Below are positions 53,364-62,610 of a stretch of DNA of 64,000 nucleotides, one piece after another. The DNA comes from Halorubrum sp. 2020YC2. Its GTDB lineage: Archaea > Halobacteriota > Halobacteria > Halobacteriales > Haloferacaceae. The stretch spans positions 2,542,001 through 2,606,000 of the forward strand of contig NZ_CP076019.1 of the NCBI RefSeq assembly GCF_018623055.1. The letters run 5' to 3'. Both the position numbers and the translations under genes were made by a program. The notes beneath the pieces are model-generated. The model ran no database searches. It was not told the origin of the DNA and was given only the letters and a program-made list of their open reading frames with translations. Within the stretch, counting starts at the first letter, position 1. Each line of letters opens with the position of its first letter.

Positions 53364-53531
53364 ATGGCAGACCTCATTGTCAAAGCGGCCGTCAAGGAAG
53401 CCCTGGACGACAAGAACGTCGCTTCGGACTTCTACGACGCGCTGGACGACGAAGTGGACGAGCTGCTCGAAGACGCCGCGCGCCGCGCCGAGGCCAACGA
53501 CCGGAAGACGGTCCAGCCGCGCGACCTCTAA
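53364..53531 (+). CDS. DUF1931 histone-fold-like small protein
   Basis: This is a complete 55-residue frame, M-A-D-L-I-V-K-A-A-V-K-E-A-L to Q-P-R-D-L. It matches the haloarchaeal DUF1931 proteins, which carry half of a histone-like fold. Two helices and a short strand are visible, and the protein is acidic except near the C-terminus. Strong codon bias and a good promoter support it. It may act as a nucleoid or DNA-binding component. It is easily missed because of its length. Confidence 0.88.
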   Translation: MADLIVKAAVKEALDDKNVASDFYDALDDEVDELLEDAARRAEANDRKTVQPRDL

Positions 53532-53638
53532 GACGGAACTCGTTTCCGTACCGCATTTTATTCGGACGCCGACCGCCGAGCGGCGGCGCCGTCGATCGAC
53601 CCGCCACGCCGTGTCGACCGATCGCCGCGACGGCCCGG

Positions 53639-54373
53639 TCAGACCTCGTCCACCCGAACGCCCGACTCCGTCCCGACGTGGACCTCGTCAGCGAGCCCGA
53701 CGAAGAGCCCGTGTTCGACGGCGCCCGGAACCGCGGACAGCGCCGTCGACAGGGCGGCGGGGTCGGCTATCTCCCCGAACGCGCAGTCGAGGACGAGGTT
53801 CCCGTTGTCGGTCACGACCGGTCCGTCCTTCCGCTCTGCGCGCCGCAGCGTCGGCTCGCCGCCCGCCTCCCGGACCGCCGCGGCGACGGCGGTCCGCCCC
53901 GCGGGGAGCGCCTCGACCGGGATCGGCCGGTCGAGCCGGGGCGACTCCTTCGAGGGGTCCGCGACGACGAGGAACCGGTCCGCCGCGGCGTCGACGAGCT
54001 TCTCGCGGGCGTGGGCCGCGCCGCCGCCCTTTATCAGCGCGCCGCCGGCCTCGCGGGCGTCGCCTCCCTCGACGCCCGTCGCCACCTGATCCGCCCCGTC
54101 GATGGCGAGGTCGATCCCCGGGCCGTCCGGGCCGACCGCCTCGTCGAGGTCGAGCAGGGGGATCCCGCGGTCGGCGGCGAGTTCGCGGCTCGCGAAGGAG
54201 GTGGAAACCCCCCGAATATCGAGACCGGCGTCGGCCCGGTCCCCGAGCCGCCGGATCGCGTGCGCCGCCGTCGACCCGGTCCCCAGTCCGACCACGTCGC
54301 CGTCGGAGACGGCCTCGGCCGCCGACTCGCCGGCGCGTCGCTTCATCGCGTCGCTCCCGCCGCTCGTCTTCAT
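53639..54373 (-). CDS. rpiA: Ribose-5-phosphate isomerase A
   Basis: The 244-residue enzyme has the RpiA motifs G-L-G-T-G-S-T (substrate loop), D-L-A-I-D-G-A-D (catalytic Asp) and L-I-K-G-G-G-A-A (catalytic Lys). It interconverts ribose-5-phosphate and ribulose-5-phosphate. A shorter start at Met10 is possible. Confidence 0.95.
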   Translation of the reverse strand: MKTSGGSDAMKRRAGESAAEAVSDGDVVGLGTGSTAAHAIRRLGDRADAGLDIRGVSTSFASRELAADRGIPLLDLDEAVGPDGPGIDLAIDGADQVATGVEGGDAREAGGALIKGGGAAHAREKLVDAAADRFLVVADPSKESPRLDRPIPVEALPAGRTAVAAAVREAGGEPTLRRAERKDGPVVTDNGNLVLDCAFGEIADPAALSTALSAVPGAVEHGLFVGLADEVHVGTESGVRVDEV

Positions 54374-54476
54374 GCGAGCGACTGCGTCCGGGGGCGTTGA
54401 AAAGGCGTCGGGGAGGGCGGGGGAGTCGAGGCGGAGCGGCGCGGGGGCGTGAGGGCGCGCACGGCCGGCGTCGCCG

Positions 54477-55601
54477 TCACTCCAGTCGGTCCAACACCGC
54501 CTCGGCGTCGTACGCTAAGGAGAGCTCGCGCGAGCGGCCGCGGCCGTCGACGTCGGCGTACTCGGCGTCGATCACGCCGAGCTGGTCGAGCTTGTTGATG
54601 ATCTCGGAGTAGCGGGTGTAGCCGAGGTCGGTCTCGTCGTTGAACGCGTCGTACACCGCGCCGGCGCGCTCGCCGTCGTGTTCGGCGAGGACGCGGACGA
54701 GGTCGCGCTCGGACTCCGAGAGGCCGCGGAGCGACCGCGAGAGGTGGACGTGTTTCGACTTGTCGTACGCGTCCTCGACGTCCTCCTCGGAGACGGTCTT
54801 CGAGGCGCGCATCTCGGCGTTCAGCCCCGCCCGGCGCAGGAGGTCGATCCCGACCCGGAGGTCGCCGCTCTCGGCGGTGAGGTCCGCGACGCGCTCCAGT
54901 TCGGCGTCACCGATGACGCCCTCGTGGAAGCCGCGCTTGGCGCGCTCGGCGAGGATGTCGTATATCTCGGTGGCGTCGTAGACGGGGAAGTACACCTCCT
55001 CCGGGCGGAAGACGGACTGGACCCGGGTGTCGAGGTCGTCGATCACGTCGAGTCCGAGGTCGGAGGAGACGACGATGACGCCGATCTTCGCACCGGAGTG
55101 CGCCTCGTGGGCGCGGAGCAGCGAGTACAGGGTGTCGGACGCCTCGTTGTCGTAGAAGAGGTAGTTCACGTCGTCTAAGGCGACGACCAAGACTTCGTCC
55201 TCCTCGACGAGCCGGTCGGTGATCTGGCCGAACAGCTTCTTGAAGGAGATGCCCGAGGAGGGGGGTTCGTACTCGAAGATCCCCTCGAACAGCCGGGAGA
55301 ACACCGCGTAGCGCGTCGAGTCGACCTGACAGTTGACCCGGACCGTCCGCACCTCGGTCCGGGCGCCCAGCTCCCCGAACAGCTTCTGGACGGCGGTGGT
55401 CTTGCCGGTCCCGGGCGGGCCGCGGACCATCGTGTTGAGCGGGCGGGAGCCGCGGACCGCGGGGCGGAGCGCGTACTTGAGGTTCTCAAGCTGGCTCTCG
55501 CGGTGGCGGAACGTCTCGGGGACGTGGTCGATCTCGAACACCGACTCGTCGCGGAACACCGACTCGTCCCACGAGAGCATGTCCCCGCCGTCCCCGGTCA
55601 T
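54477..55601 (-). CDS. orc: Orc1/Cdc6 replication initiator-like protein
   Basis: The 374-residue AAA+ protein has Walker A G-P-P-G-T-G-K-T (61-68), a Walker B A-L-D-D-V-N with Asp in place of the usual Glu, a sensor-1 region and a C-terminal winged helix (about 290-374). Haloarchaea encode many Orc1/Cdc6 paralogues. This one has no AT-rich flank or ORB-like repeats in the adjacent gaps (54374-54476 and 55602-55706), so it is probably not at an origin. Met8 is an alternative start. Confidence 0.9.
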   Translation of the reverse strand: MTGDGGDMLSWDESVFRDESVFEIDHVPETFRHRESQLENLKYALRPAVRGSRPLNTMVRGPPGTGKTTAVQKLFGELGARTEVRTVRVNCQVDSTRYAVFSRLFEGIFEYEPPSSGISFKKLFGQITDRLVEEDEVLVVALDDVNYLFYDNEASDTLYSLLRAHEAHSGAKIGVIVVSSDLGLDVIDDLDTRVQSVFRPEEVYFPVYDATEIYDILAERAKRGFHEGVIGDAELERVADLTAESGDLRVGIDLLRRAGLNAEMRASKTVSEEDVEDAYDKSKHVHLSRSLRGLSESERDLVRVLAEHDGERAGAVYDAFNDETDLGYTRYSEIINKLDQLGVIDAEYADVDGRGRSRELSLAYDAEAVLDRLE

Positions 55602-55706
55602 GCGAGTACCACGAGAGGCCGCGCACTTAACCGTTGCCCGGCGGCGAGGCGAAACTGAAACTTGTCGCGCGAGCGCCCGACCGGAGCGATTCCGGCGATC
55701 GGTCGT

Positions 55707-56819
55707 TCACTCTCGGTCCGCCGAGAGACCGGTCGCGGCGGCCTCGATCCTGGTCGCGTCCCCTCGGATTCCCCTCGCGTCCCCCCGGCGCAACACCAGC
55801 ACGTGTCGCGTCAGCGACCGGTGGACGCGGCGCTCGAACGCGGCGTCGACGGTCCAGCCGGCGTCGCGGGCGGGGCCGCGCCAGTCGCGGTCCGCGACGA
55901 TCACCGCGCGCGGCGCGACCCGGGCTGCCTCGGAGAGCGCGCCCGCGACGAGGTCCGCCAGCTCGTGGCGGGCGATCTTCGACTGCCGGCCATAGGGGGC
56001 GTCGAACGCGACCCCGTCGACCGCGTTGTCCGGAAAGGGGAGGGCGGTCGCGTCGCCGCGCGCGACGTGCCAGTCGGGCGAGTCGTCGGTTCCGGGGATA
56101 CCGAGGTACTCCCGGAGGTTCTCCCGCGCGCCGCGGACCATCTTCGCCTGCGCGTCGCAGGCGACGGCGTCGGCGCCGACGAGGCCCGCTTCGAGGGGAA
56201 GGCCGCCGGTGCCGCACATCGGGTCGAGCAGGGTCCGCCCGGGGGCGGCGCCCGCGAGGTTGGCGTAGGCGCGGGCGTCCGCCGGGGCCATGCTCCCCGG
56301 CTGGAAGAAGGGGCGGTCCGTGGGCTTGGGGGCGAAGTCGCGGGCGCCCTCGACCGCGACCCACCCGAGCGCGCAGCGATCCGCGTCGCCGCCGTCGGCG
56401 CCGGCCACGGCATCGTGGTCGGCGCGCTCCCCGGCCGAGAAGAGCGCACGGAGGACGTGGTCGGGGTCGTCGAGGTCGACGTCGAACCCGCGGTCGACGA
56501 GGACGCCGCCGAGTTCGCGCTCGGCCCGCTCCGTCGAGACGCCGGACGTGCCCCGGACGTCCCGGGCGCGGACCGCGACGCTCCCGGCGCGGTCGAGCGG
56601 CGCGGCCCGGAGCGCGGCGACCGCGGCGTCGACGTCGGCGTCGGTCCACGCGACCGCCTCGTGCGCGGCGCGGGTGTACGCGAGCCTGCGGACGTGGGCG
56701 GCGTCGATACCGCCGGTGCGCGCGATGCCCGGCGCGAGGAGTTCGACGCCGGTGGCCGCGGTCGCGGCCTCGCGCGCGGCGAAGGCGTCGGTCTCGCCGG
56801 CGAGTTCGAGCCAGTACAC
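55707..56819 (-). CDS. TrmG10-type tRNA guanosine N2-methyltransferase
   Basis: GTG 56819 begins V-Y-W-L-E-L-A-G-E, the usual family start; longer readings run into the tbp promoter. The 370-residue protein has an N-terminal THUMP-like part (about 1-170) and a Rossmann methyltransferase domain. The latter shows D-P-M-C-G-T-G-G (SAM loop) and F-D-A-P-Y-G, the D-P-P-Y-type catalytic motif with Ala in place of the first Pro. It should methylate G10 of tRNA. It diverges from tbp. Confidence 0.85.
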   Translation of the reverse strand: MYWLELAGETDAFAAREAATAATGVELLAPGIARTGGIDAAHVRRLAYTRAAHEAVAWTDADVDAAVAALRAAPLDRAGSVAVRARDVRGTSGVSTERAERELGGVLVDRGFDVDLDDPDHVLRALFSAGERADHDAVAGADGGDADRCALGWVAVEGARDFAPKPTDRPFFQPGSMAPADARAYANLAGAAPGRTLLDPMCGTGGLPLEAGLVGADAVACDAQAKMVRGARENLREYLGIPGTDDSPDWHVARGDATALPFPDNAVDGVAFDAPYGRQSKIARHELADLVAGALSEAARVAPRAVIVADRDWRGPARDAGWTVDAAFERRVHRSLTRHVLVLRRGDARGIRGDATRIEAAATGLSADRE

Positions 56820-56867
56820 GCCGACGGATCCGCGCGGGGGCGGCAATAGCGTGGCGGTTCCGACCAG

Positions 56868-56904
56868 CCACCTTTTTACGCCGTTCGGGCGAGAAAAGAG
56901 GTAA
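56868..56904 (+). promoter_or_regulatory. tbp promoter
   Basis: cctttttacg at 56869-56878 lies about 27-30 nt before ATG 56904, giving a leaderless or very short-leader transcript. Confidence 0.5.
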
Positions 56905-57464
56905 TGACGGCCGATCCGAAGGAGACGATCACCGTAGAGAACGTCGTTGCCTCCACGGGGATCGGACAGGAGCTCGATCTCCAGAGCGTCGCGATGGACC
57001 TCGAGGGCGCCGACTACGACCCCGAGCAGTTCCCCGGACTCGTCTACCGCACCACCGACCCGAAGTCGGCCGCGCTGATCTTTCGGTCCGGGAAGATCGT
57101 CTGCACCGGCGCGAGCTCGATCGAGGCGGTCCACGGGAGCCTCGACATCGTGTTCGAGGAGCTCCGCGCGCTCCAGATCCCGATCGAGGACCCGGAGGTC
57201 ACGGTCCAGAACATCGTCACCTCCGCTGACTTAGGCGAGAGCCTGAACCTGAACGCGATCGCGATCGGGCTGGGCTTAGAGCACATCGAGTACGAGCCGG
57301 AGCAGTTCCCGGGGCTCGTCTACCGCCTCGACGAACCGGAGGTCGTCGCGCTGCTGTTCGGCAGCGGCAAGGTGGTCGTCACCGGCGGGACGAGCCCCGA
57401 GGACGCCGCGGCCGCCGTCGACGTGATAGTCGAGGAGCTGAACGGGCTGGGTCTGCTGAACTGA
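56904..57464 (+). CDS. tbp: TATA-box-binding protein
   Basis: The 186-residue protein contains the two direct TBP repeats, each with the F-P-G-L-V-Y-R motif and a K-x-V-x-T-G strand. It is highly acidic outside the DNA-binding saddle, as usual in haloarchaea. It recruits TFB to promoters such as those marked here. Haloarchaea carry several tbp paralogues; which one this is cannot be told. Confidence 0.97.
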   Translation: MTADPKETITVENVVASTGIGQELDLQSVAMDLEGADYDPEQFPGLVYRTTDPKSAALIFRSGKIVCTGASSIEAVHGSLDIVFEELRALQIPIEDPEVTVQNIVTSADLGESLNLNAIAIGLGLEHIEYEPEQFPGLVYRLDEPEVVALLFGSGKVVVTGGTSPEDAAAAVDVIVEELNGLGLLN

Positions 57465-57600
57465 CGGCGCGGAGCCGGAACGGCGGCGACGAGAACCGAA
57501 ACGGTGACGCGCGGTCGAAGCGGCGGCGACGCGAACCCGGAACGGCGCCGTCGCGGCCGCGTTCCGCGGCCACTTTTATCCCCCGCCCCGTAGGGCGAGT

Positions 57601-57960
57601 ATGCTCTTACAGACGGTGACGCCGGTCTCCGTGCTCGGGACGACCGTCCTGTTGGCGCTGTTCCTCTCCGTGACCGCGCACATCGCGGCCCGGAACGTCC
57701 TCGGGGACGTCGACCCGCGCCGCGCCCTCTACGTCGGTCCGCTCCCGGCGGTGATAAGCGTCGTCGGGAACGCGTTCGAACTCCCCGCGGCGCTCATCCT
57801 CCTCGCCGCGCTCCTCGTCGACGGGACGATGTTCTGGTGGAGCTACGAGCAGCCGCGGCGGGCCGTGGCCGTGATGACGCTGATCCACGTCGTGGTCACG
57901 ACGCTGCTCAGCGGGCTCCTGCTCGTGGTCTCGATCCTGCTCGCGTCGATGCCGGGGTAG
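57601..57960 (+). CDS. Small membrane protein of unknown function
   Basis: The 119-residue protein has four hydrophobic segments (about 7-26, 44-60, 61-77, 90-115). A TATA box (acttttatcc, about 57571-57580) lies 28 nt before ATG 57601, so it is probably leaderless. It is a haloarchaeal membrane family I cannot name with certainty. Confidence 0.75.
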   Translation: MLLQTVTPVSVLGTTVLLALFLSVTAHIAARNVLGDVDPRRALYVGPLPAVISVVGNAFELPAALILLAALLVDGTMFWWSYEQPRRAVAVMTLIHVVVTTLLSGLLLVVSILLASMPG

Positions 57961-58029
57961 GGCCGTCGGGGCCCGTCCACCCGGGCGGCCGCGTCACGGC
58001 GACGGCGGCCGTCGTCGCGCGCGACTGCC

Positions 58030-60258
58030 TCACGGCGACGGCGGCGGCCCGTCGTACGCGTCGTGGTCCTGATAGAAGTTCAGGGTCGCGAACTTCAGCT
58101 TCTCGGGGTCGACGTCGAGCAGTTCCTCGCGCTCCTCCGGCGGGAACGCGGAACGGACCGAGTACTTCCCCATGTCGGCGGTCGTGTAGCGGCGGTCCGC
58201 GAGGATCCGGACGCCGAAGTCGTCGGGGCCGCGTATCACCCGCCCGAGCGCCTGCCGCGTCTTGCGGATCGTCGGGATCTCGACGGCGTACATCCACCCC
58301 GGGTCGCGGGACCCGTCGCGGTCAGCGAACGCCCGGTCGTACGCGTCCTGAACCGCCTCGGTGCGGTCCGAGAGGTGCGGGTACGGGACGCCCACGACGA
58401 CGACCGTGCGGGCGTCGTCGCCGTCGAAGCTCACCCCCTCTCCGAGCGTCCCCCACAAGGAGGTGAACAGGGCGGCGCCGTCGCTCTCGACAAACTCGCT
58501 GCGGAGCCGCTCCTCGTCTTCGCCCGGGCCGTCGAGGTAGATCGGACCGAGGTCGGCGTCGTCGCCCCCGCCCGGCTCGCGTCTCGCGTCGCCACCACCG
58601 CTCGGCCCGCTTCCCCCGCTCGCGCCGGTGAGCCGCTCGTGGTAGCGCTCCGCCTCCGCGTACGACGGGAAGAAGGCGAGCGTGTTGCCGGGCGTGAACC
58701 GGATCGCGTCGCGCAGCAGCGACGACACCGCCTCCTGGGTCTCCGGGTCGTTGCGGTCGGAGGCGAAGAGCGGCGGGACGTCGGCCGCGAAGGTCCGGCG
58801 GTTCTCCTCGGGGTAGCCCATCCCGTAGGCCATCGACGCGACGTCTTCGAGCCCCAGCACGTCCTCGGTCACGTCGAACGGGCGCAGCGTCGCGCTCATC
58901 AGGACGGAGGCGGCCACCTCGTCGAACAGTTCGCTCGTGACGCTCCGCGGAATACAGGTGTACAGCTCCGCGCGACCGTACACCTCGTCGGTGCCGGCGT
59001 CGCGTCGGACGGAGACCACCGGGTACTGGCCGAACTCCGCGCCCTCGTCCATCCACGTCGCGACGAACCGGGCGGCCGCGAGCGTCTGCGACTCCGACCG
59101 GGTCGTCGCCTCCCCGTCGCGGTAGCGGCGCTCGTACTCCTCGTCTATCGCCTGCCCGAGCTGTACGGCGAGCTCGGTCTCGGCGTCGATGCCGTTCCCC
59201 TCGTAGTTGCGGAGGAACGCAAGCGTGAGGTCGTCGCGGCGGTCGTCGTTGGCGACCGAGAGGTCCTCCCAGTTCTCGTCGACCCCGCCGAACCCGAGCG
59301 CGTCCTCGTACGTCTCGACCAAGGCGTCGCGGAACGCCCGGATGACGTTCTCGGCGGGCGCCGCGCGGGAGTCGTCGCTGTCGGCCAGCTCGTCGAGCGC
59401 GGCGTCGAGCGTGTTCTCGGTCAGCGTCCGGGTGGCGTGGTCGCGCGCGGCGTCCTCGATGTTGTGCGCCTCGTCGAAGACGGTGATTATCTCGCTCGGG
59501 TCGCGGTCGATCCACCGGAAGAACTGCTCGCGGATGTTCGGGTCGAGCAGGTGGTGGTAGTTACAGACCACCAGATCGACGCCCTCCATCCCCTCCTTCA
59601 ACAGCTCGTAGCCGCACAGCTCGCGCTCGTCGGCGTACTCGTACACGTCGTCGGGGGTCCGGACGTCCTCGAAGAGCCAGCCGAAGAACTCCTCGGTGTC
59701 GCGGGTGAGGTTGTTGCGGTAGTGCTCGCAGACGTTGGCGGCCTCGTACTCGTCGATCTCCTCCTCCAGCTCGTCTAGCTCCTCCATGATCGCCTCGCGG
59801 GCCTCGGCGGCGCCCGCGTCGCCCTCGCGGCTCTCCGCCAGCAGTTCGCGCTGGCGCGACTCCAGCTCGCGCACCTCGCTCTCCGTCTCCACCATCTCGC
59901 GGGTGGTGTCCCGGAGGGTCTGACACTCCTGGTAGTCGACGTCGATGTGGCACATCGACGACTTTCCTTTAAATACGACCGCGCGGATCGGCTCCTCGCG
60001 GGTGATCGCGCGGGCGTCCTCGACGAACTGCCGCATCTGCTGGTGGACGTTGGTCGTGATGACGACCGTCCGGTCGTGCTCGCGGGCGTGTTCCAAGGCG
60101 GGCACGAGCGCGGAGAGGGTCTTCCCCGTCCCGGGCGCGCCCTCGAACAGCACGTCCTGCCCGCGGTCCAGCGCGTTGGCGACCCTGTCCATCGCCTCGC
60201 GCTGATTCGGGTACGGCTCCTCGTACGGGAAGAACCGCAGGTGCGGCGACTCTGACAC
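58030..60258 (-). CDS. XPD/DinG-like superfamily 2 DNA helicase with Fe-S cysteines
   Basis: GTG 60258 is preceded by ccttttag about 25-30 nt upstream on the minus strand. The 742-residue protein has Walker A G-A-P-G-T-G-K-T (40-47), D-E-A-H (262-265) and a terminal helicase motif (Q-A-L-G-R-V-I-R-G). Four Cys (103, 112, 177, 215) in the first lobe would hold a 4Fe-4S cluster. It fits archaeal XPD/Rad3, which unwinds DNA 5'-3' in repair. Longer in-frame readings upstream are not protein-like. Confidence 0.92.
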   Translation of the reverse strand: MSESPHLRFFPYEEPYPNQREAMDRVANALDRGQDVLFEGAPGTGKTLSALVPALEHAREHDRTVVITTNVHQQMRQFVEDARAITREEPIRAVVFKGKSSMCHIDVDYQECQTLRDTTREMVETESEVRELESRQRELLAESREGDAGAAEAREAIMEELDELEEEIDEYEAANVCEHYRNNLTRDTEEFFGWLFEDVRTPDDVYEYADERELCGYELLKEGMEGVDLVVCNYHHLLDPNIREQFFRWIDRDPSEIITVFDEAHNIEDAARDHATRTLTENTLDAALDELADSDDSRAAPAENVIRAFRDALVETYEDALGFGGVDENWEDLSVANDDRRDDLTLAFLRNYEGNGIDAETELAVQLGQAIDEEYERRYRDGEATTRSESQTLAAARFVATWMDEGAEFGQYPVVSVRRDAGTDEVYGRAELYTCIPRSVTSELFDEVAASVLMSATLRPFDVTEDVLGLEDVASMAYGMGYPEENRRTFAADVPPLFASDRNDPETQEAVSSLLRDAIRFTPGNTLAFFPSYAEAERYHERLTGASGGSGPSGGGDARREPGGGDDADLGPIYLDGPGEDEERLRSEFVESDGAALFTSLWGTLGEGVSFDGDDARTVVVVGVPYPHLSDRTEAVQDAYDRAFADRDGSRDPGWMYAVEIPTIRKTRQALGRVIRGPDDFGVRILADRRYTTADMGKYSVRSAFPPEEREELLDVDPEKLKFATLNFYQDHDAYDGPPPSP

Positions 60259-60404
60259 GGGGCGGGGTTCGGCGGCGTCGGCTAAAAGGAGTCGGGTGGC
60301 GGGGCGGAAGTGGTTCGGGCCCGCAACGGTCGCGAACGGCCGCGACGCGTCCGCCCGCGGCGCACCCGCCAATTTAACAGCGCGCAGCGAGCATCGGGAG
60401 ACGA

Positions 60405-60905
60405 ATGTTCGACGAGATCCTCGAGAAGTTCGAGGGGTCACCCAGCCAGCAGGCCGTCATCCGACTGTTCTTGGAACGCGGGTTCTCCGTCAACGAGGAG
60501 GGGCGGGTCGTCTCCGGCGGGATCGAGATCCCGTACACCGGCATCGCGCGCGAGCTCGACGTCGACCGGCGGGTGGTCGACTCGACGACCGACGCGATCC
60601 TCGACGACCCCGAGCTGAAGCGCATCTTCACCAACATCTCGTCGGTCCCGAGCCTGATGGACCTCGCGCCGGTGTTGGACCTCACGGTGCTCACCATCGA
60701 GGTCGCGGCCGCCGACGAGGCCGGGATCGTCGCCGAGGTGACCGAAATCTTGGCCGACCGCGGCGTCTCGATCCGGCAGGTGTTGAGCGAGGACCCCGAG
60801 TTCACCGACGACCCGAAGCTGTACGTGATCACCGACGCCGAGCTGTCGGGCGATCTCCTCGTGGAGATCCGCGACCTCGACTACGTCCGCCGCGTCGGCT
60901 TCTGA
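60405..60905 (+). CDS. HTH and ACT-domain regulator (COG2150 type)
   Basis: The 166-residue protein has an N-terminal winged-helix-like part (about 10-75: I-A-R-E-L-D-V-D-R-R-V-V-D) and a C-terminal ACT domain (about 95-166: A-A-D-E-A-G-I-V-A-E-V-T). ACT domains bind amino acids, so it is probably an amino-acid-responsive regulator. It diverges from the XPD-like gene with a TATA box (aatttaac, 60371-60378). Confidence 0.85.
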   Translation: MFDEILEKFEGSPSQQAVIRLFLERGFSVNEEGRVVSGGIEIPYTGIARELDVDRRVVDSTTDAILDDPELKRIFTNISSVPSLMDLAPVLDLTVLTIEVAAADEAGIVAEVTEILADRGVSIRQVLSEDPEFTDDPKLYVITDAELSGDLLVEIRDLDYVRRVGF

Positions 60906-61045
60906 CGGCTCGACGGCCGGTTCCCGGGAGCGCGACCAGTTTCACCGCTCTAGAGAACGAGGTGTCCCGGCGAGCGCTTTCGAGAGATGGCGAACCACGA
61001 CCGAGGGACGGCGCCGCTCGGATTTCACTTTCACTAGGGTGTAAA

Positions 61046-61084
61046 CCAGTCTTTATACCCGATGGCGAACAAGGGTCGGGTACA
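61046..61084 (+). promoter_or_regulatory. radA promoter
   Basis: gtctttatac at about 61050-61059 lies roughly 27-33 nt before ATG 61084. A short leader is likely. Confidence 0.5.
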
Positions 61085-62115
61085 TGCCTGAAGACGAACT
61101 CGAAGATCTCCCCGGCGTCGGCCCGGCGACCGCGGACAAGCTCGTCGACAACGGATTCGAGAGCTACCAATCGATCGCGGTCGCGAGCCCCGGCGAGATG
61201 TCGAACACCGCCGACATCGGCGAGTCGTCCGCCAGCGACATCATCAACGCCGCCCGCGAGGCCGCCGACGTCGGCGGCTTCGAGACGGGCGCGACCGTGC
61301 TCGAACGCCGTCAGGAGATCGGCAAGCTCTCCTGGCAGATCGACGAGGTCGACGACCTGCTCGGCGGCGGCATCGAGACTCAGTCGATCACGGAAGTGTA
61401 CGGCGAGTTCGGCTCCGGCAAGTCGCAGGTCACCCACCAGATGGCCGTCAACGTCCAGCTCTCGAAGGAGAACGGGGGGCTGGAGGGCGGCTGTATCTTC
61501 GTCGACTCCGAGGACACGTTCCGGCCGGAGCGGATCGACGACATGGTCCGCGGGCTGGACGACGAGATCCTCGCGGACGAGATGGAGCGCCGCGAGATCG
61601 AGGGCACGCCGAGCGACGAGGAGGCCTTGGAGGACCTCGTCGACGCCTTCTTAGACCAGATTCACGTCGCGAAGGCGTTCAACTCCAACCACCAGATCCT
61701 GCTCGCGGAGAAGGCGAAGGAGCTGGCGGGCGAACACGAGGAGACGGAGTGGCCGATCCGGATCGTCTGCGTCGACTCGCTCACCGCGCACTTCCGCGCG
61801 GAGTACGTCGGTCGGGGCGAGCTCGCGGAGCGACAGCAGAAGCTCAACAAACACCTCCACGACCTGATGCGGCTCGGGGACCTGTACAACACCGCCATCC
61901 TCGTCACGAATCAGGTGGCGTCGAACCCGGACTCCTACTTCGGTGACCCGACGCAGGCGATCGGCGGCAACATCCTCGGCCACGCCTCCACGTTCCGGAT
62001 CTACCTCCGGAAGTCGAAGGGCGACAAGCGGATCGTCCGGCTCGTCGACGCGCCGAACCTCGCGGACGGCGAGGCCGTGATGCGCGTCCAGAACGAGGGT
62101 CTAAAGCCCGAATAA
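61084..62115 (+). CDS. radA: DNA recombinase RadA
   Basis: The 343-residue protein has a helix-hairpin-helix N-domain ([13 protein letters not shown]), Walker A G-E-F-G-S-G-K-S (107-114), Walker B I-V-C-V-D-S (about 229-234), and the L1/L2 regions ending in T-N-Q-V. No intein is present. It performs strand exchange in homologous recombination. Confidence 0.97.
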   Translation: MPEDELEDLPGVGPATADKLVDNGFESYQSIAVASPGEMSNTADIGESSASDIINAAREAADVGGFETGATVLERRQEIGKLSWQIDEVDDLLGGGIETQSITEVYGEFGSGKSQVTHQMAVNVQLSKENGGLEGGCIFVDSEDTFRPERIDDMVRGLDDEILADEMERREIEGTPSDEEALEDLVDAFLDQIHVAKAFNSNHQILLAEKAKELAGEHEETEWPIRIVCVDSLTAHFRAEYVGRGELAERQQKLNKHLHDLMRLGDLYNTAILVTNQVASNPDSYFGDPTQAIGGNILGHASTFRIYLRKSKGDKRIVRLVDAPNLADGEAVMRVQNEGLKPE

Positions 62116-62610
62116 GCGGATTCTCTGCGGTATCGGTCGACAATATCGCGTCGACCCACCGTCGGCCGACCGATCCGACTGGGCGACCGCGATGCCGGTT
62201 GACAAACGTTAATTTCTGTCGACGAAGCCCGAGCCTCCCGAATTCGAGACCGACAGGCCGTGCCGCGTTCAATCGCGGGACGGCTGGGTGGCAATACTCG
62301 CCAGAAGCGGTCGCGCACGGTCTCGGAACGGCCGTCGACAGGGAATCGCGCCGAAGTAGTTAGTCATTTTACACAACGATCGTTGGCTTCGAGCGCAACG
62401 ATTGCCGCGAAACACCCGAGGAAACGTCCTTATATTCCATAGCCACGTGCTTATATCGGACGACCGCAGTATTATCAAGTCTGTTTTTTGTGAAACTCAA
62501 CTCTAACGTTTATGTATGGTCGTTCCCGGAAGACAAAACGTGATTCAACGCATGAACACGGTTGAAACGCGGTGCGAACCAAACGAGCGTTCAGTAGAGG
62601 TGGCGGAATC
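62116..62610. promoter_or_regulatory. Intergenic region between radA and amt
   Basis: The 495 bp contain no convincing gene. Two similar TATA-like boxes (cttatatt at about 62430 and cttatatc at about 62451) and a third (gtttatgtat, 62508-62517) precede amt. A T6 run at 62482-62487 could end an upstream transcript. From 62552 a 20-codon upstream ORF ends at 62614 and overlaps the amt start. Confidence 0.5.

Noticed and set aside
54374-55706. A replication origin beside the orc gene
   Set aside because: Both flanking gaps are about 100 bp, GC-rich and without ORB-like repeats.
60296-61654. A plus-strand frame spanning the XPD promoter, the ACT-domain gene and radA
   Set aside because: It is an Arg-rich shadow of two well-supported genes in other frames.
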